A stretch of 64,000 bases of DNA from Amphritea opalescens (lineage in GTDB: Bacteria > Pseudomonadota > Gammaproteobacteria > Pseudomonadales > Balneatricaceae). Within the stretch, counting starts at the first letter, position 1; every line of letters starts with the position of its first letter. Below the pieces are notes generated by a model, which did no database searches, was not told the DNA's origin, and saw only the letters and a list, made by a program, of their open reading frames with translations. The stretch lies in the NCBI RefSeq assembly GCF_003957515.1, contig NZ_RQXW01000013.1, positions 40,156 through 104,155 on the forward strand, in the 5' to 3' direction. Positions 28,454 through 37,956 of this stretch are shown in pieces. Position numbers and translations under genes: made by a program.

Positions 28454-29329
28454 GTGAGCGAGTTAAGTTATAAACCCGAAACCGGTGAGGAATTGCCTTT
28501 CAGTGATCTTCATTGCCATTCTTGCTACTCAGATGGCGAATTATCCCCGGCAGAACTGCTGCAAGGTGCGTCTGAGAAAGGCGTTACGGTTTTCGCTATT
28601 ACAGATCACGATACGGTTGCGGGTATCGCTGAGTTACGGGCGGCGGCAGTAGGTACGGATGTCAAAGTATTAGCCGGTATTGAGCTGACCTGTGAATGGG
28701 GGCGCAATATGGTGCATATTGTCGGGCTGGGTTTTGATGAGCATCATCCCGCCTTGGGTGACTATTTGAAAAAGATGGATCAGTTGCGTTTGCAGCGCGC
28801 TGGATTGATTAATGAAAAACTGATGAAACGGAATATTCCTGATCTATTGCCTCGGGTGCTTGAACTGTCAGGGACTGGGCAGGTAGGACGACCTCATTTT
28901 GCTCAGGCAATGGTAGAAGCAGGGGTGGTTAAGAATGAAGTGCAGGCGTTTAACCGTTATTTAGGGGCTGGTAAAGTCGGCGATGTTAAAGCTGAGTGGC
29001 CAACTATGGAAGAAAGCATCGATATTATCCATCAAGCAGGCGGCATTGCTGTTTTGGCCCATCCGACAAAATATAAAATGACCTTTACCAAAGTGCGGAT
29101 ACTGACGGGCGGTTTTTGCGAACAGGGTGGCGATGCGATTGAAATAAGTTACCCAGGTGTTGAGCCAGGTCATTTATTACAGCTTGATAAACTGGCATCG
29201 AAATTTAAAATAATGGTGTCCGCCGGAAGTGATTTCCATAAAAGACAGTTCCATTGGACCGATATTGGTAAATATCCGCGCTATAGTAGTGAGAATCAGC
29301 ATGTGCTGTCTAAACTGCTTCAGCATTAA
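28454..29329 (+). CDS. rnm: PHP-domain phosphoesterase (RNase AM / YciV-TrpH family)
   Basis: A 291-residue PHP-domain metal-dependent phosphoesterase. Metal ligands appear in DLHCHSCYSDGELSP, ITDHDTVAG, AHPTKYKM and SAGSDFHK. E. coli YciV/RnmV acts as a 5'-3' exonuclease maturing 5S and 23S rRNA 5' ends and also hydrolyses 3',5'-nucleoside bisphosphates. The start is GTG 28454. It precedes yciO, the conserved order in gammaproteobacteria. Confidence 0.88.
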   Translation: MSELSYKPETGEELPFSDLHCHSCYSDGELSPAELLQGASEKGVTVFAITDHDTVAGIAELRAAAVGTDVKVLAGIELTCEWGRNMVHIVGLGFDEHHPALGDYLKKMDQLRLQRAGLINEKLMKRNIPDLLPRVLELSGTGQVGRPHFAQAMVEAGVVKNEVQAFNRYLGAGKVGDVKAEWPTMEESIDIIHQAGGIAVLAHPTKYKMTFTKVRILTGGFCEQGGDAIEISYPGVEPGHLLQLDKLASKFKIMVSAGSDFHKRQFHWTDIGKYPRYSSENQHVLSKLLQH

Positions 29330-29379
29330 TTCGGTTTTTAGTAGAATAGATACAATAACCTTATAGAGAAGATTTTCTA

Positions 29380-30000
29380 GTGAGCCAGCTTTTTCAGATC
29401 CACCCTGATAACCCTCAGCAACGTCTAATTAGTCAAGCCGTTGATATCATCAATAAAGGCGGTGTTATTGTCTACCCTACCGATAGCGCCTATGCACTGG
29501 GTTGTCGCCTCGGTGATAAGGGGGCGGTGGATAAAATCAAGCGGATTCGAAAGCTAGACGATAAGCATAACTTTACCTTGGTGTGCCGCGATCTATCTGA
29601 GATTGGTACCTATGCGAAGGTGGATAATTCGATTTATCGTTTATTAAAAGCCATGACGCCAGGCGCTTATACTTTTATTCTTAATGCTACAACGGAAGTC
29701 CCGCGGCGTTTATTGCATCCCAAGCGGCGTACGATTGGTTTGCGGATTCCACAAAATAATATAGCGCTGGCATTAATGGAGGCATTAGGCGAGCCGATTA
29801 TGAGCACGTCACTTATTCTGCCAGGTGAAGAACTGCCTTTAATTGATCCTTATGAAATACGCGACCTGTTGCAGCATGAAGTCGATCTGGTCATTGATGG
29901 CGGTTATTGTGGTATGGAAGCAACCTCCGTTATTAACCTAGTGGATGACGTTCCCGTTATTATTCGTCGGGGTGCTGGTGATGTGTCCGATTTTGAATAA
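29380..30000 (+). CDS. yciO: YciO, Sua5/YrdC-family protein
   Basis: A 206-residue protein of the TsaC/Sua5/YrdC fold, which in its best-known members makes threonylcarbamoyl-AMP for tRNA t6A. Seen here: GGVIVYPTDSAYALGCRLGD, IKRIRKLDDKHNFTLVC, TPGAYTFILNAT, RTIGLRIPQN and STSLILPGEE. The KRIRKLD and HNFTLVCRDL patterns and length are those of the YciO subgroup rather than TsaC, so t6A synthesis is not assured. The start is GTG 29380, after a 50-bp gap from the PHP gene. Confidence 0.88.
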   Translation: MSQLFQIHPDNPQQRLISQAVDIINKGGVIVYPTDSAYALGCRLGDKGAVDKIKRIRKLDDKHNFTLVCRDLSEIGTYAKVDNSIYRLLKAMTPGAYTFILNATTEVPRRLLHPKRRTIGLRIPQNNIALALMEALGEPIMSTSLILPGEELPLIDPYEIRDLLQHEVDLVIDGGYCGMEATSVINLVDDVPVIIRRGAGDVSDFE

Positions 30001-30032
30001 CTATTATTAATAAGTTTTTATTGAAAAAACAG

Positions 30033-30060
30033 CTGACATAATCAATAATTCGCTTATACA
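30033..30060 (+). promoter_or_regulatory. Predicted sigma-70 promoter of the H-NS-family gene
   Basis: CTGACA (30033-30038), 16-bp spacer, TATACA (30055-30060), in AT-rich DNA 30 bp before the start codon. Confidence 0.5.
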
Positions 30061-30089
30061 GAAACTTTTTTATCCATTGGTGATTTATA

Positions 30090-30476
30090 ATGACCGACTT
30101 TGTAAAACTTCTTACCCGTAAAAACTCACTGCGTAAACAGTGTCACGAACTTTCAAGTGCTGATATTGAAAAGGCAATTGCTGATTTAACAGAGATTCTG
30201 GAAGAGAAGCAGGCGTTTGAAGAAGAGCAGCAGGCTGTTGAACGTGAGCGTACTGAAAAAATCGAAGCGATTAAACAGAGTATGCAAGAAGCGGGTATTG
30301 GTCTGGATGATCTGATGACGCTGGTTGAAGCACCCGTTAAGAAAAAAGTCGCCCCTAAATATCAGGTGACGGATGAAAATGGTGAAGTGCATCAGTGGTC
30401 TGGTCGTGGTCGTACTCCAGCCGCCTTCCAAGCTGCATTCGCTCAGGGTAAAACTAAGGAAGATTGCTTAATTTAA
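30090..30476 (+). CDS. H-NS family nucleoid-associated protein
   Basis: A 128-residue protein. Residues about 5-75 are charged heptad-like helices for oligomerisation (IEKAIADLTEILEEKQAFEE). After a Lys-rich linker the C-terminal DNA-binding domain shows YQVTDENGEVHQWSGRGRTP, containing the family signature W-S-G-R-G-R-T-P. It likely binds and silences AT-rich DNA. The gene has its own promoter and terminator between yciO and rluB, a place where many gammaproteobacteria carry scpA-scpB. Confidence 0.9.
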   Translation: MTDFVKLLTRKNSLRKQCHELSSADIEKAIADLTEILEEKQAFEEEQQAVERERTEKIEAIKQSMQEAGIGLDDLMTLVEAPVKKKVAPKYQVTDENGEVHQWSGRGRTPAAFQAAFAQGKTKEDCLI

Positions 30477-30498
30477 TAAGCACTTTCGGCTATTATTG

Positions 30499-30533
30499 AA
30501 AAGCTCTTCGGCATAGCGTCGAAGGGCTTTTTT
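30499..30533 (+). terminator. Terminator of the H-NS-family gene
   Basis: AAAGCTCTTCG and CGAAGGGCTTT form an 11-bp stem with one G-U pair, followed by TTTTTT. Confidence 0.9.
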
Positions 30534-30611
30534 GTTTGTTTGTTTGAAGATTAGCTGCTTTAGGCTTAGTCTTTTTTTGTTTTGAAATTAAATTAATTAA
30601 GGGGATGCGTC

Positions 30612-31457
30612 GTGATAGACGAAAAACTTCAGAAAGTTTTGGCGCGTTCCGGATTAGGTTCACGTCGTGAGATGGAACGTTGGATTGAAGCTGGCCGTAT
30701 TAGTGTTAATGGTCAGGTTGCAACGCTCGGCGACAGAATCTCGATTCGGGATGAGGTAGAGGTTGACGGCGAAGCGAAGAAAATGGTGTTCGACCGGGAT
30801 AGTGAACGTCGAGTGCTTATTTATAATAAACCATTAGGTGAGATTGCGACGCGTCATGATCCAGAGGGTCGCTCAACGGTTTTTGATCATCTGCCACCGT
30901 TAAAGCAGGGCCGTTGGATTGCGGTAGGCCGTTTGGATATTAATACCTCCGGTTTGTTGTTGTTTACCACCGATGGTGATCTGGCGAACAACCTGATGCA
31001 CCCTTCAGCCAATATTGACCGTGAATATGCAGTACGTATTCTGGGGAATGTTGATGAAGCGATGATTGCGACGCTCAAGAAAGGGGTGTTGCTGGAAGAC
31101 GGTATGGCGCGTTTCACCGATGTGCAGTTCTTTAACGGTGAGGGTGCGAATAAGTGGTATCACGTTTGTATCATGGAAGGTCGTAATCGTGAAGTACGAC
31201 GCCTCTGGGAGTCACAAGAGGTTCAGGTTAGCCGGTTGAAGCGGGTACGTTATGGGCCGTTTTTCCTGCCGAGTGAAGTTAAGGCTGGGCATTGGAAGGA
31301 GTTGACTCAGAAAGAGATCAATATGCTGTCCAGTATGATGGATATGAAGCAGAAGCGTAACAAGCCGTTGTCGGTTAAAGAGCAAGAGGTTGCTGAACGA
31401 CGGACTAAGCGGCAGAAAACGCGCCGCTCGGTAGGGCCGAAACGCTCGGATCGTTAA
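30612..31457 (+). CDS. rluB: 23S rRNA pseudouridine(2605) synthase RluB
   Basis: A 281-residue enzyme modifying U2605 of 23S rRNA. An N-terminal S4 RNA-binding domain (KVLARSGLGSRREMERWIEA) precedes the RsuA/RluB catalytic domain with the nucleophilic Asp in GRLDINTSGLLLFT and the GRNREVRRLWES motif. The C-terminus is a short Lys/Arg-rich tail. The start is GTG 30612 with AAGGGG about 9 bp upstream. It ends at a bidirectional terminator shared with the convergent operon. Confidence 0.93.
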   Translation: MIDEKLQKVLARSGLGSRREMERWIEAGRISVNGQVATLGDRISIRDEVEVDGEAKKMVFDRDSERRVLIYNKPLGEIATRHDPEGRSTVFDHLPPLKQGRWIAVGRLDINTSGLLLFTTDGDLANNLMHPSANIDREYAVRILGNVDEAMIATLKKGVLLEDGMARFTDVQFFNGEGANKWYHVCIMEGRNREVRRLWESQEVQVSRLKRVRYGPFFLPSEVKAGHWKELTQKEINMLSSMMDMKQKRNKPLSVKEQEVAERRTKRQKTRRSVGPKRSDR

Positions 31458-31460
31458 ATA

Positions 31461-31492
31461 AAAAAACGCAGCCCATGAGGCTGCGTTTTTTG
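31461..31492. terminator. Bidirectional terminator between rluB and yciK
   Basis: AACGCAGCC-catga-GGCTGCGTT is flanked by A6 and T6, so it can end both rluB and the leftward ubiG-mupP-yciK operon. Confidence 0.93.
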
Positions 31493-31528
31493 TTTAATAG
31501 CGGAACTTTTGTTTAATGGCGGAACAAT

Positions 31529-32269
31529 TTACTGTGCGTTCATCGATTGGCCTGTCACCGTGCGGCTATCGCGGCCCATCAGATAGAGATAGAGTGGCAT
31601 GATCTCTTCTGGCGTTGGGTTGTTTTCTGGATTCTCTGCTGGATAAGCATTAACTCGCATATTGGTGCGGGTTGCACCTGGGTTGATCGTATTGACGCGA
31701 ATGTTTTGATTGTGTTCCAGCTCATCGGCCAGTACCTGCATTAAGCCTTCGGTGGCAAATTTAGACACCGCATAGGCACCCCAGAACGCTTTGCCTTTTC
31801 TGCCAACGCCTGAAGAGGTGAAGATGATCGAAGCGTCTTCAGAATCGTTTGTCAGGGATAGTAGCGCCTGAGTCAGCATGAAAGCGCTAGTGACATTCAC
31901 TTGCATCACTTGCTGCCAGACGATGGGGTCGTAACTTTCGATGGGAGTGCGTAAACCCAGGAGGCTGGCGTTGTGCAAGATGCCATCGATTCTGCCGAAC
32001 TCCTCTTCCAACATAGCTGCTAGCCGGTCAAAACCGGTTTCGGTAGCCGTCTCTAAGTTGAGCGGAATGATCGCTGCCTGTGGATAACCTGCGGCGTCTA
32101 TTTCGTCGTAGACCGCATTGAGTTTTTCCTCTGTACGTCCTAATAAAATAACGGTTGCGCCGTGAGCGGCATAACTGAGCGCCGCTGCGCGTCCAATACC
32201 GTCGCCAGCGCCGGTGACGAGAATGATTTTACCTTGGAGTAAGTCTTCCGGTGCCTGATAGTCGTACAT
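31529..32269 (-). CDS. yciK: SDR-family oxidoreductase YciK
   Basis: A 246-residue short-chain dehydrogenase with the cofactor motif TGAGDGIG, the HNAS motif (LHNASLLG), a catalytic Ser in FTSSGVGRKG and YxxxK as YAVSKFA. The start at ATG 32269 is favoured by AGGA upstream; the alternative upstream codon is TTG. It is the last gene of the ubiG-mupP-yciK operon, conserved in pseudomonads. The substrate is unknown. Confidence 0.9.
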   Translation of the reverse strand: MYDYQAPEDLLQGKIILVTGAGDGIGRAAALSYAAHGATVILLGRTEEKLNAVYDEIDAAGYPQAAIIPLNLETATETGFDRLAAMLEEEFGRIDGILHNASLLGLRTPIESYDPIVWQQVMQVNVTSAFMLTQALLSLTNDSEDASIIFTSSGVGRKGKAFWGAYAVSKFATEGLMQVLADELEHNQNIRVNTINPGATRTNMRVNAYPAENPENNPTPEEIMPLYLYLMGRDSRTVTGQSMNAQ

Positions 32270-32290
32270 AGCTGTTCCTGTGTTCAATGA

Positions 32291-32971
32291 CTAGCGGTTG
32301 CTATAAAGGGTTTCTAAAATGGGTTTAATCTCGTTGGCATGGTGCGCCTGAAAGTCACTCTGCCAGCTATTAATGTCGTCACCTTCGCTAAGATAGCCGT
32401 AGCTGACAGCGATGGTTTGCATGCCTGCGCGTCGTCCCGCTTCAATATCCCGTGCATGATCGCCAATATAGATGCTGCGCTCTGGTGAGCAGTTGAGTTC
32501 TTTGCAGGCGAGAAACAGTGCTTCGGGATGGGGTTTTTTGTCGCGTACATGATCTGGGCAGATAACGGTGCCCGGTGGCGGTTGTAGATCGAGCCCTCGC
32601 ATGAGCGGCGTGGTATAACACTCAGGCTTATTGGTGACTATGCCCCAAGGGATCTGTTGTTCGCCTAGCCAGTCAAGTAGCGACGGGATACCGGGGAAGG
32701 GTTTGGTATCCACGCCGAGGTGTTGCAGGTAGAGCTCCAGCATGCGCGGGTGGAGCTGGTCATAAAGATCATCTTGCTCCGCGAGTTCAAACGCAGCGCC
32801 TATCATGGCTCGAGCGCCATTGGACACATAGTGTCGCAGAAAGGCGTAGCTGATCGGCGGCCGTTGATGCTCGGCTAATAGCTGATTGATCACCGCATAA
32901 AAGTCCGGTGCGGTGTCGATCAGTGTGCCATCGAGGTCGAATAGAACCGCTTCAGGAAGTGCTGTGTTCAT
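32291..32971 (-). CDS. mupP: HAD phosphatase, probable N-acetylmuramic acid 6-phosphate phosphatase MupP
   Basis: A 226-residue HAD hydrolase with nucleophile Asp12 and acid/base Asp14 in FDLDGTLID, a helical cap domain, Thr in GIVTNKPE, Lys in KKPHPEA and the final motif YIGDHARDIEAG. By sequence alone it could be called phosphoglycolate phosphatase (Gph). The ubiG-mupP-yciK order matches the Pseudomonas locus where this protein dephosphorylates MurNAc-6-phosphate in cell-wall recycling, so MupP is preferred. It is nearly contiguous with both neighbours. Confidence 0.82.
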   Translation of the reverse strand: MNTALPEAVLFDLDGTLIDTAPDFYAVINQLLAEHQRPPISYAFLRHYVSNGARAMIGAAFELAEQDDLYDQLHPRMLELYLQHLGVDTKPFPGIPSLLDWLGEQQIPWGIVTNKPECYTTPLMRGLDLQPPPGTVICPDHVRDKKPHPEALFLACKELNCSPERSIYIGDHARDIEAGRRAGMQTIAVSYGYLSEGDDINSWQSDFQAHHANEIKPILETLYSNR

Positions 32972-32974
32972 CGC

Positions 32975-33700
32975 TCAGTCGGGCTTCCGGGTGGCAACCA
33001 TATAATTGACATCGACATCTCGGTCGTTGAGCTTGTAGCTCTTGCTCAATGGATTATAGGTGAGGCCGGTAATCTTCTCGCTCTGCAGGCCACTTTGGCG
33101 AATCCAGTTGGCGAGTTCGGATGGGCGGATAAACTTATTAAAGTCGTGGGTGCCTTTAGGTACCAGCTTTAATAGGTATTCGGCCCCGATGATCGCCATC
33201 ATATAGCTTTTCGGATTGCGGTTTAGGGTCGAGAAAATAACATGGCCGCCGGGTTTTACTAGCTGGCTACAGGCATCCACGATGGATGACGGGTCGGGTA
33301 CATGTTCCATCATCTCCATGCAGGTGACGATGTCATAGCTTTGTGGTTGCTCTGCCGCGAGTTCTTCAACCGTGACTTGACGGTATGTGACGCTAACACC
33401 GCTTTCTAGGCCGTGTAGTTTGGCTACTTTTAGAGGCGCTTCGCCCATATCGATGCCGGTGACTTCGGCGCCACGGTGTGCCATCGCTTCAGAGAGTATG
33501 CCGCCGCCGCAGCCGACATCGAGCACTTTTTTGCCACTCAGGGATGCAATTCGGTCGATAAAGTCGACCCGTAGCGGGTTGATATCGTGGAGTGGTTTAA
33601 ATTCGCTGTCACGATCCCACCACCGGCTGGCCAGTTCTTCGAATTTTGCAATTTCCTGGGGGTCAATATTTGCGCCCGTGTTGTTCTGGGTGTGTGTCAT
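32975..33700 (-). CDS. ubiG: Ubiquinone biosynthesis O-methyltransferase
   Basis: A SAM-dependent methyltransferase of 241 residues acting twice in ubiquinone synthesis. It has the family N-terminus [23 protein letters not shown] motif [14 protein letters not shown], motif post-[11 protein letters not shown] and [11 protein letters not shown]. The start is set at ATG 33700, matching the family length, rather than the upstream TTG 33712. It is the first gene of the leftward operon and divergent from gyrA. Confidence 0.94.
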   Translation of the reverse strand: MTHTQNNTGANIDPQEIAKFEELASRWWDRDSEFKPLHDINPLRVDFIDRIASLSGKKVLDVGCGGGILSEAMAHRGAEVTGIDMGEAPLKVAKLHGLESGVSVTYRQVTVEELAAEQPQSYDIVTCMEMMEHVPDPSSIVDACSQLVKPGGHVIFSTLNRNPKSYMMAIIGAEYLLKLVPKGTHDFNKFIRPSELANWIRQSGLQSEKITGLTYNPLSKSYKLNDRDVDVNYMVATRKPD

Positions 33701-33851
33701 ATTCTTCGCCAAAAGCTCTTGTCAGGTCATAATTCTGCGACATTCTAGCACCGCTGCAGGGGCGAATACAGGATGTCCGCATGGGAACTGCTTAGAAGCG
33801 TAGTTCTGCTCTCCAAGACCTTAATTTTGCGAGAGTATTGGTGTTTCTTTA

Positions 33852-33860
33852 TGGTATACT
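33852..33860 (+). promoter_or_regulatory. Extended -10 promoter element upstream of gyrA
   Basis: TGGTATACT combines the TGn extension with TATACT at 33855-33860, giving a transcript start near 33867 and a leader of about 75 nt. The -35 region is poor. Confidence 0.55.
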
Positions 33861-33943
33861 CGAGGGCTTAGGGTTTACCGCTTTCACGGTGGGTTTAACC
33901 ACTTAATTCTCAGCAGTCAGATTCAAGGATAGCCAGAGCTATT

Positions 33944-36589
33944 ATGGGTGATTTAGCCAGAGAGATTCTGCCAGTTAACATCGAAGATGAACTGAAGCAG
34001 TCATATCTGGATTACGCTATGAGCGTAATCGTGGGGCGTGCGTTACCAGACGTACGAGATGGACTTAAGCCTGTACACCGTCGGGTGTTGTTCGCCATGA
34101 GCGAGCTTAACAACGACTGGAACAAAGCATATAAAAAATCTGCCCGTGTGGTAGGTGACGTCATCGGTAAATATCACCCACACGGTGATAGTGCTGTTTA
34201 TGACACCATCGTACGGATGGCGCAGCCGTTCTCGATGCGTTATATGTTGGTTGATGGTCAGGGTAACTTCGGTTCCGTCGATGGTGATTCAGCCGCGGCG
34301 ATGCGTTATACCGAAATCCGGATGGCGAAAATTTCGCATGAGTTACTTGCCGATCTAGACAAGGAAACCGTCGATTTCGTGCCGAACTATGATGGCACCG
34401 AACAGATTCCGGAAGTGTTGCCAACGAAAGTGCCAACACTCTTGGTGAACGGTTCCGCCGGTATTGCCGTCGGTATGGCGACGAATATTCCACCCCATAA
34501 CCTCGGTGAGATCGTTCGTGGCTGTATCGCCCTGATCGATAATCCCGAGCTGGGTATCGATGGGTTGATGGAATATATTCCAGCACCTGATTTCCCGACA
34601 GGGGCTATTATTAATGGCCGTGCAGGGATTCTGCAGGCCTATCAAACGGGTCGTGGCCGCATCTATCTGCGCGCTAAGCACCATATCGAAACCAATGATA
34701 AGAATGGTAAAGAATCGATTATCTTTACCGAGATCCCTTATCAGGTGAACAAAGCCCGCTTGATCGAAAAGATCGCCGAGCTGGTTAAAGAGAAAAAACT
34801 CGAAGGCATTACCGAACTGCGTGACGAGTCCGATAAAGACGGTATGCGTATCGTTATCGAACTGCGTAAAGGCGAAGTGTCTGAAGTAGTGGTGAATAAC
34901 CTCTTTATTCAGACTCAGTTGCAAAACGTTTTCGGTATCAACATGGTCGCGCTGGTTGATGGTCAACCGCGTACCCTCGATCTGAAATCGATTCTTGAAT
35001 GCTTTATCCGTCACCGTCGCGAAGTCGTTACCCGTCGTACCGTTTACTTGCTGCGTAAGGCACGTGAGCGTGGCCATATTCTGGAAGGTTTGGCGATTGC
35101 ACTGGCGAACATCGATGCTGTTATCGAGATGATTAAGAGCTCGCCGAGCCCTGCTGAAGCCAAAGAACGTTTGATTGAGACTGAATGGCAGCCCGGTGAA
35201 GTGACGGTGATGCTGGAACGTGCTGGCGAAAATGCCTGTCGTCCAGAAGACCTTGAAGCGCAGTACGGCATGCATGACGGTGTCTATCACCTGTCGCCTG
35301 CCCAGGCTCAAGCGATTCTTGAGTTACGTCTACACCGTTTAACCGGTCTGGAACATGACAAGCTGATCGCGGAATACCGTGAATTGCTAGACCGTATCGC
35401 TGAATTGTTGGCGATTCTGAATAGCTCTGAGCGCTTGATGGAAGTGATCCGTGAAGAACTAGAGCTGATTGTTGAAGAGTTCGGTGATGAGCGTCGTACT
35501 GATATCATCGCATCGCAGCAAGACTTCACCGTTGCCGATTTGATCGCTGAAGAAGATATGGTGGTGACTATATCTCACGGCGGCTATGCCAAAACCCAAC
35601 CGCTGACCATGTATCAATCTCAGCGTCGCGGCGGTAAAGGTAAATCGGCAACAGCGGTTAAAGATGAAGACTTTATCGAAAAACTGCTGATTGCCAGCAC
35701 CCATGACACCATTTTGTGCTTTACCAACCTAGGTAAGGTGTACTGGCTCAAGGTGTATGAAATTCCGCAAGCGAGTCGCGCTGCCCGTGGCCGTCCTATT
35801 GTGAATATTCTACCGTTGCAGGAAGGTGAGCGTATCACCACTATTCTGCCGGTGAATGAATATGCCGATGAGCATTATGTCTTTATGGCGACCGCCGATG
35901 GTACGGTGAAGAAAACACCACTGGTTAACTTCTCCCGTCCGCGTTCAACCGGCCTGATTGCTTTGGCGCTGGATGAAGGCGATACCCTGATCGGTGCCGC
36001 GATTACCGATGGTACTGCTGAGGTGATGTTGGTGTCTTCTCAAGGCAAGTCGATCCGCTTTGCTGAAGATGATGTGCGACCTATGGGCCGGACAGCCCGC
36101 GGTGTGCGTGGTATTAAATTGGCGCAGGATGCTAAGGTTATCTCGCTGATCATTCCGCAGGAGCATGGCCGTATTCTGACCACCAGTATTAATGGTTATG
36201 GTAAGCAGACGGCGGTTGAGGATTTCCCAACCTATGGACGTGGTGGACAGGGCGTTATCGCCATGCAGTGCACCGACCGTAATGGTCAATTGATCGGTGC
36301 GGTGCAGATGTTCGAAGGCGATGATGTGATGTTGATCAGTGATCAGGGCACATTGGTACGTACCCGCAGTGAAGAGATTTCGGTGTTGGGGCGTAATACC
36401 CAGGGCGTTCGGGTCATTCGCGTGGCTAAAGATGAAAATCTTGTCGGTGTTGCACGAATCGAAGAGCCGGAAGAACCTGAAGAAACCGATGATGAGTTGA
36501 TTGAGGGTGAGGTTGCTGATGCGCCTGATACTGAGGTTGACGAGGCACCGGATAGTCCTGACGCGCCACTTGAGGATGATCAAGAATAA
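33944..36589 (+). CDS. gyrA: DNA gyrase subunit A
   Basis: The breakage-reunion subunit of gyrase (881 residues). The catalytic Tyr122 is in [11 protein letters not shown]. The quinolone-resistance region reads [17 protein letters not shown] with Ser83 and Asp87, the susceptible state in E. coli numbering. The C-terminal beta-pinwheel contains the GyrA box (QRRGGKG). The last about 50 residues are a very acidic, low-complexity tail ([13 protein letters not shown]...). It lies upstream of serC, as in pseudomonads. Confidence 0.97.
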   Translation: MGDLAREILPVNIEDELKQSYLDYAMSVIVGRALPDVRDGLKPVHRRVLFAMSELNNDWNKAYKKSARVVGDVIGKYHPHGDSAVYDTIVRMAQPFSMRYMLVDGQGNFGSVDGDSAAAMRYTEIRMAKISHELLADLDKETVDFVPNYDGTEQIPEVLPTKVPTLLVNGSAGIAVGMATNIPPHNLGEIVRGCIALIDNPELGIDGLMEYIPAPDFPTGAIINGRAGILQAYQTGRGRIYLRAKHHIETNDKNGKESIIFTEIPYQVNKARLIEKIAELVKEKKLEGITELRDESDKDGMRIVIELRKGEVSEVVVNNLFIQTQLQNVFGINMVALVDGQPRTLDLKSILECFIRHRREVVTRRTVYLLRKARERGHILEGLAIALANIDAVIEMIKSSPSPAEAKERLIETEWQPGEVTVMLERAGENACRPEDLEAQYGMHDGVYHLSPAQAQAILELRLHRLTGLEHDKLIAEYRELLDRIAELLAILNSSERLMEVIREELELIVEEFGDERRTDIIASQQDFTVADLIAEEDMVVTISHGGYAKTQPLTMYQSQRRGGKGKSATAVKDEDFIEKLLIASTHDTILCFTNLGKVYWLKVYEIPQASRAARGRPIVNILPLQEGERITTILPVNEYADEHYVFMATADGTVKKTPLVNFSRPRSTGLIALALDEGDTLIGAAITDGTAEVMLVSSQGKSIRFAEDDVRPMGRTARGVRGIKLAQDAKVISLIIPQEHGRILTTSINGYGKQTAVEDFPTYGRGGQGVIAMQCTDRNGQLIGAVQMFEGDDVMLISDQGTLVRTRSEEISVLGRNTQGVRVIRVAKDENLVGVARIEEPEEPEETDDELIEGEVADAPDTEVDEAPDSPDAPLEDDQE

Positions 36590-36602
36590 GCATCAAGGCT
36601 AA

Positions 36603-36632
36603 AAAATGTGCGGCACTGGCCGCACATTTTTG
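36603..36632 (+). terminator. Terminator of gyrA
   Basis: AAAATGTGCGG and CCGCACATTTT form an 11-bp stem with a 6-nt loop and a short T-run. Confidence 0.9.
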
Positions 36633-36733
36633 TCTGGGTGCGTTGTTATCGAATAGGACTCATAGAGTCTGGTTCTAAGGGCTTGGCTTGCCTGCTTTGC
36701 AGGACAGGCTCAGTTATATCACTCAGCGATATA

Positions 36734-36789
36734 GCTAGGTTTTATAGAATCGGTTTTACACAATCGGTTTTGGATAATCGGTTTTACAC
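36734..36789. repeat. Four tandem 14-bp units upstream of serC
   Basis: Three units start AATCGGTTTT at 36748, 36762 and 36776, two of them identical (AATCGGTTTTACAC). A degenerate fourth (GCTAGGTTTTATAG) precedes at 36734. The spacing is exactly 14 bp. It lies 50-100 bp upstream of the serC start, in a region that must hold the serC promoter. Confidence 0.85.
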
Positions 36790-36837
36790 AAGTTTATACA
36801 GAACCATTTTCACGAACTTTGTAGCAGATCTATCAAA

Positions 36838-37920
36838 ATGACACGTAATTACAATTTCAGTGCGGGTCCTTCTGCACTGCCTGAAGATGTCCTAAAACTG
36901 GCTCAGAAAGAGCTGTTGAATTGGCATGGCCTAGGCCTTTCCATCATGGAAATGAGCCACCGTAGCCCTGAATTTGTGGGTGTGGCGGCTGAAGCTGAAC
37001 AAGATCTGCGCGATTTGATGCAGATTCCTGATAATTATAAGGTTCTCTTTATGCAGGGCGGCGCTAGTAGCCAGTTCAGCATGATTCCGATGAACCTGCT
37101 GCGGGGCAAAACCACCGCTGATTATATCAATACCGGTGATTGGTCAAAGAAAGCCATCAAAGAAGCTGCACGTTACTGCGAGGTCAACGTTGTTGCTGAT
37201 ATGGCAGACAATAACTTCACTCGCGCACCGTCTCAAGAAGAGCTAAAGCTTAATCCTGAAGCGGCTTATGTGCACTATACGCCGAATGAAACCATTCGCG
37301 GGGTTGAGTTTGACTATATCCCTGACACCGGTGATGTGCCGTTGGTGGCTGATATGTCATCCAATATTCTTTCGCGTCCGATCGATGTTAGCCGTTTTGG
37401 CATGATCTACGCTGGCGCGCAAAAAAATATCGGCCCTGCCGGACTGACGGTTGTTATTATTCGCGAAGATCTGCTCGGTAATATACTTCCTTCTACACCG
37501 GCGCTTTTTGACTATAAAGTCACCGCGGGTGCTGATTCTATGCTGAATACGCCGCCTACTTTTGGTTGGTATCTGGCTGGGTTGGTCTTTAAATGGTTGA
37601 AAGCGCAGGGCGGTGTCGAGGCGATAGCCGAGGCTAACCAGCGTAAAGCTGAGAAGCTCTACGGGGCGATCGACAGTAATGCCTTCTATTCAAATCCGGT
37701 CGCGCTGAACGCTCGTTCGTGGATGAATGTGCCCTTTGTTTTGGCTAATGCTGATCTTGATAAGCAGTTCCTTGCTGAAGCTGAAAAAAGCGGTCTTCTC
37801 AATCTTCCCGGTCACCGTTCAGTCGGTGGTATGCGTGCAAGTATCTATAATGCAGTGTCAGAGGCGGGCGTGGATGCGCTGATCGACTTTATGCAGGACT
37901 TTTCACAGCGTCATGGTTAA
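36838..37920 (+). CDS. serC: Phosphoserine aminotransferase
   Basis: A PLP enzyme of 360 residues making 3-phosphoserine (and acting in pyridoxal phosphate synthesis). It has the family start [31 protein letters not shown], the PLP-lysine motif [12 protein letters not shown] and a C-terminal [12 protein letters not shown]. The ribosome site upstream of ATG 36838 is weak. It opens the serC-pheA-hisC-tyrA/aroA-cmk-rpsA run. Confidence 0.96.
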   Translation: MTRNYNFSAGPSALPEDVLKLAQKELLNWHGLGLSIMEMSHRSPEFVGVAAEAEQDLRDLMQIPDNYKVLFMQGGASSQFSMIPMNLLRGKTTADYINTGDWSKKAIKEAARYCEVNVVADMADNNFTRAPSQEELKLNPEAAYVHYTPNETIRGVEFDYIPDTGDVPLVADMSSNILSRPIDVSRFGMIYAGAQKNIGPAGLTVVIIREDLLGNILPSTPALFDYKVTAGADSMLNTPPTFGWYLAGLVFKWLKAQGGVEAIAEANQRKAEKLYGAIDSNAFYSNPVALNARSWMNVPFVLANADLDKQFLAEAEKSGLLNLPGHRSVGGMRASIYNAVSEAGVDALIDFMQDFSQRHG

Positions 37921-37956
37921 GTCTGGTATGAAAGGGGGTTGTAGAGGGCAGTAATC

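Noticed and set aside
34187..34220. Possible quinolone-resistance mutation in gyrA
   Set aside because: Ser83 and Asp87 are both present, which is the susceptible configuration.
34355..35311. A 318-codon leftward frame antisense to gyrA
   Set aside because: It is the mirror frame of a highly conserved gene with strong codon bias, has no ribosome site and no recognisable protein character.
36608..36841. A 77-codon rightward frame between gyrA and serC
   Set aside because: It begins inside the gyrA terminator and runs through the 14-bp repeats; its repeated Arg-Ile-Gly-Phe-like residues only reflect the DNA repeats.
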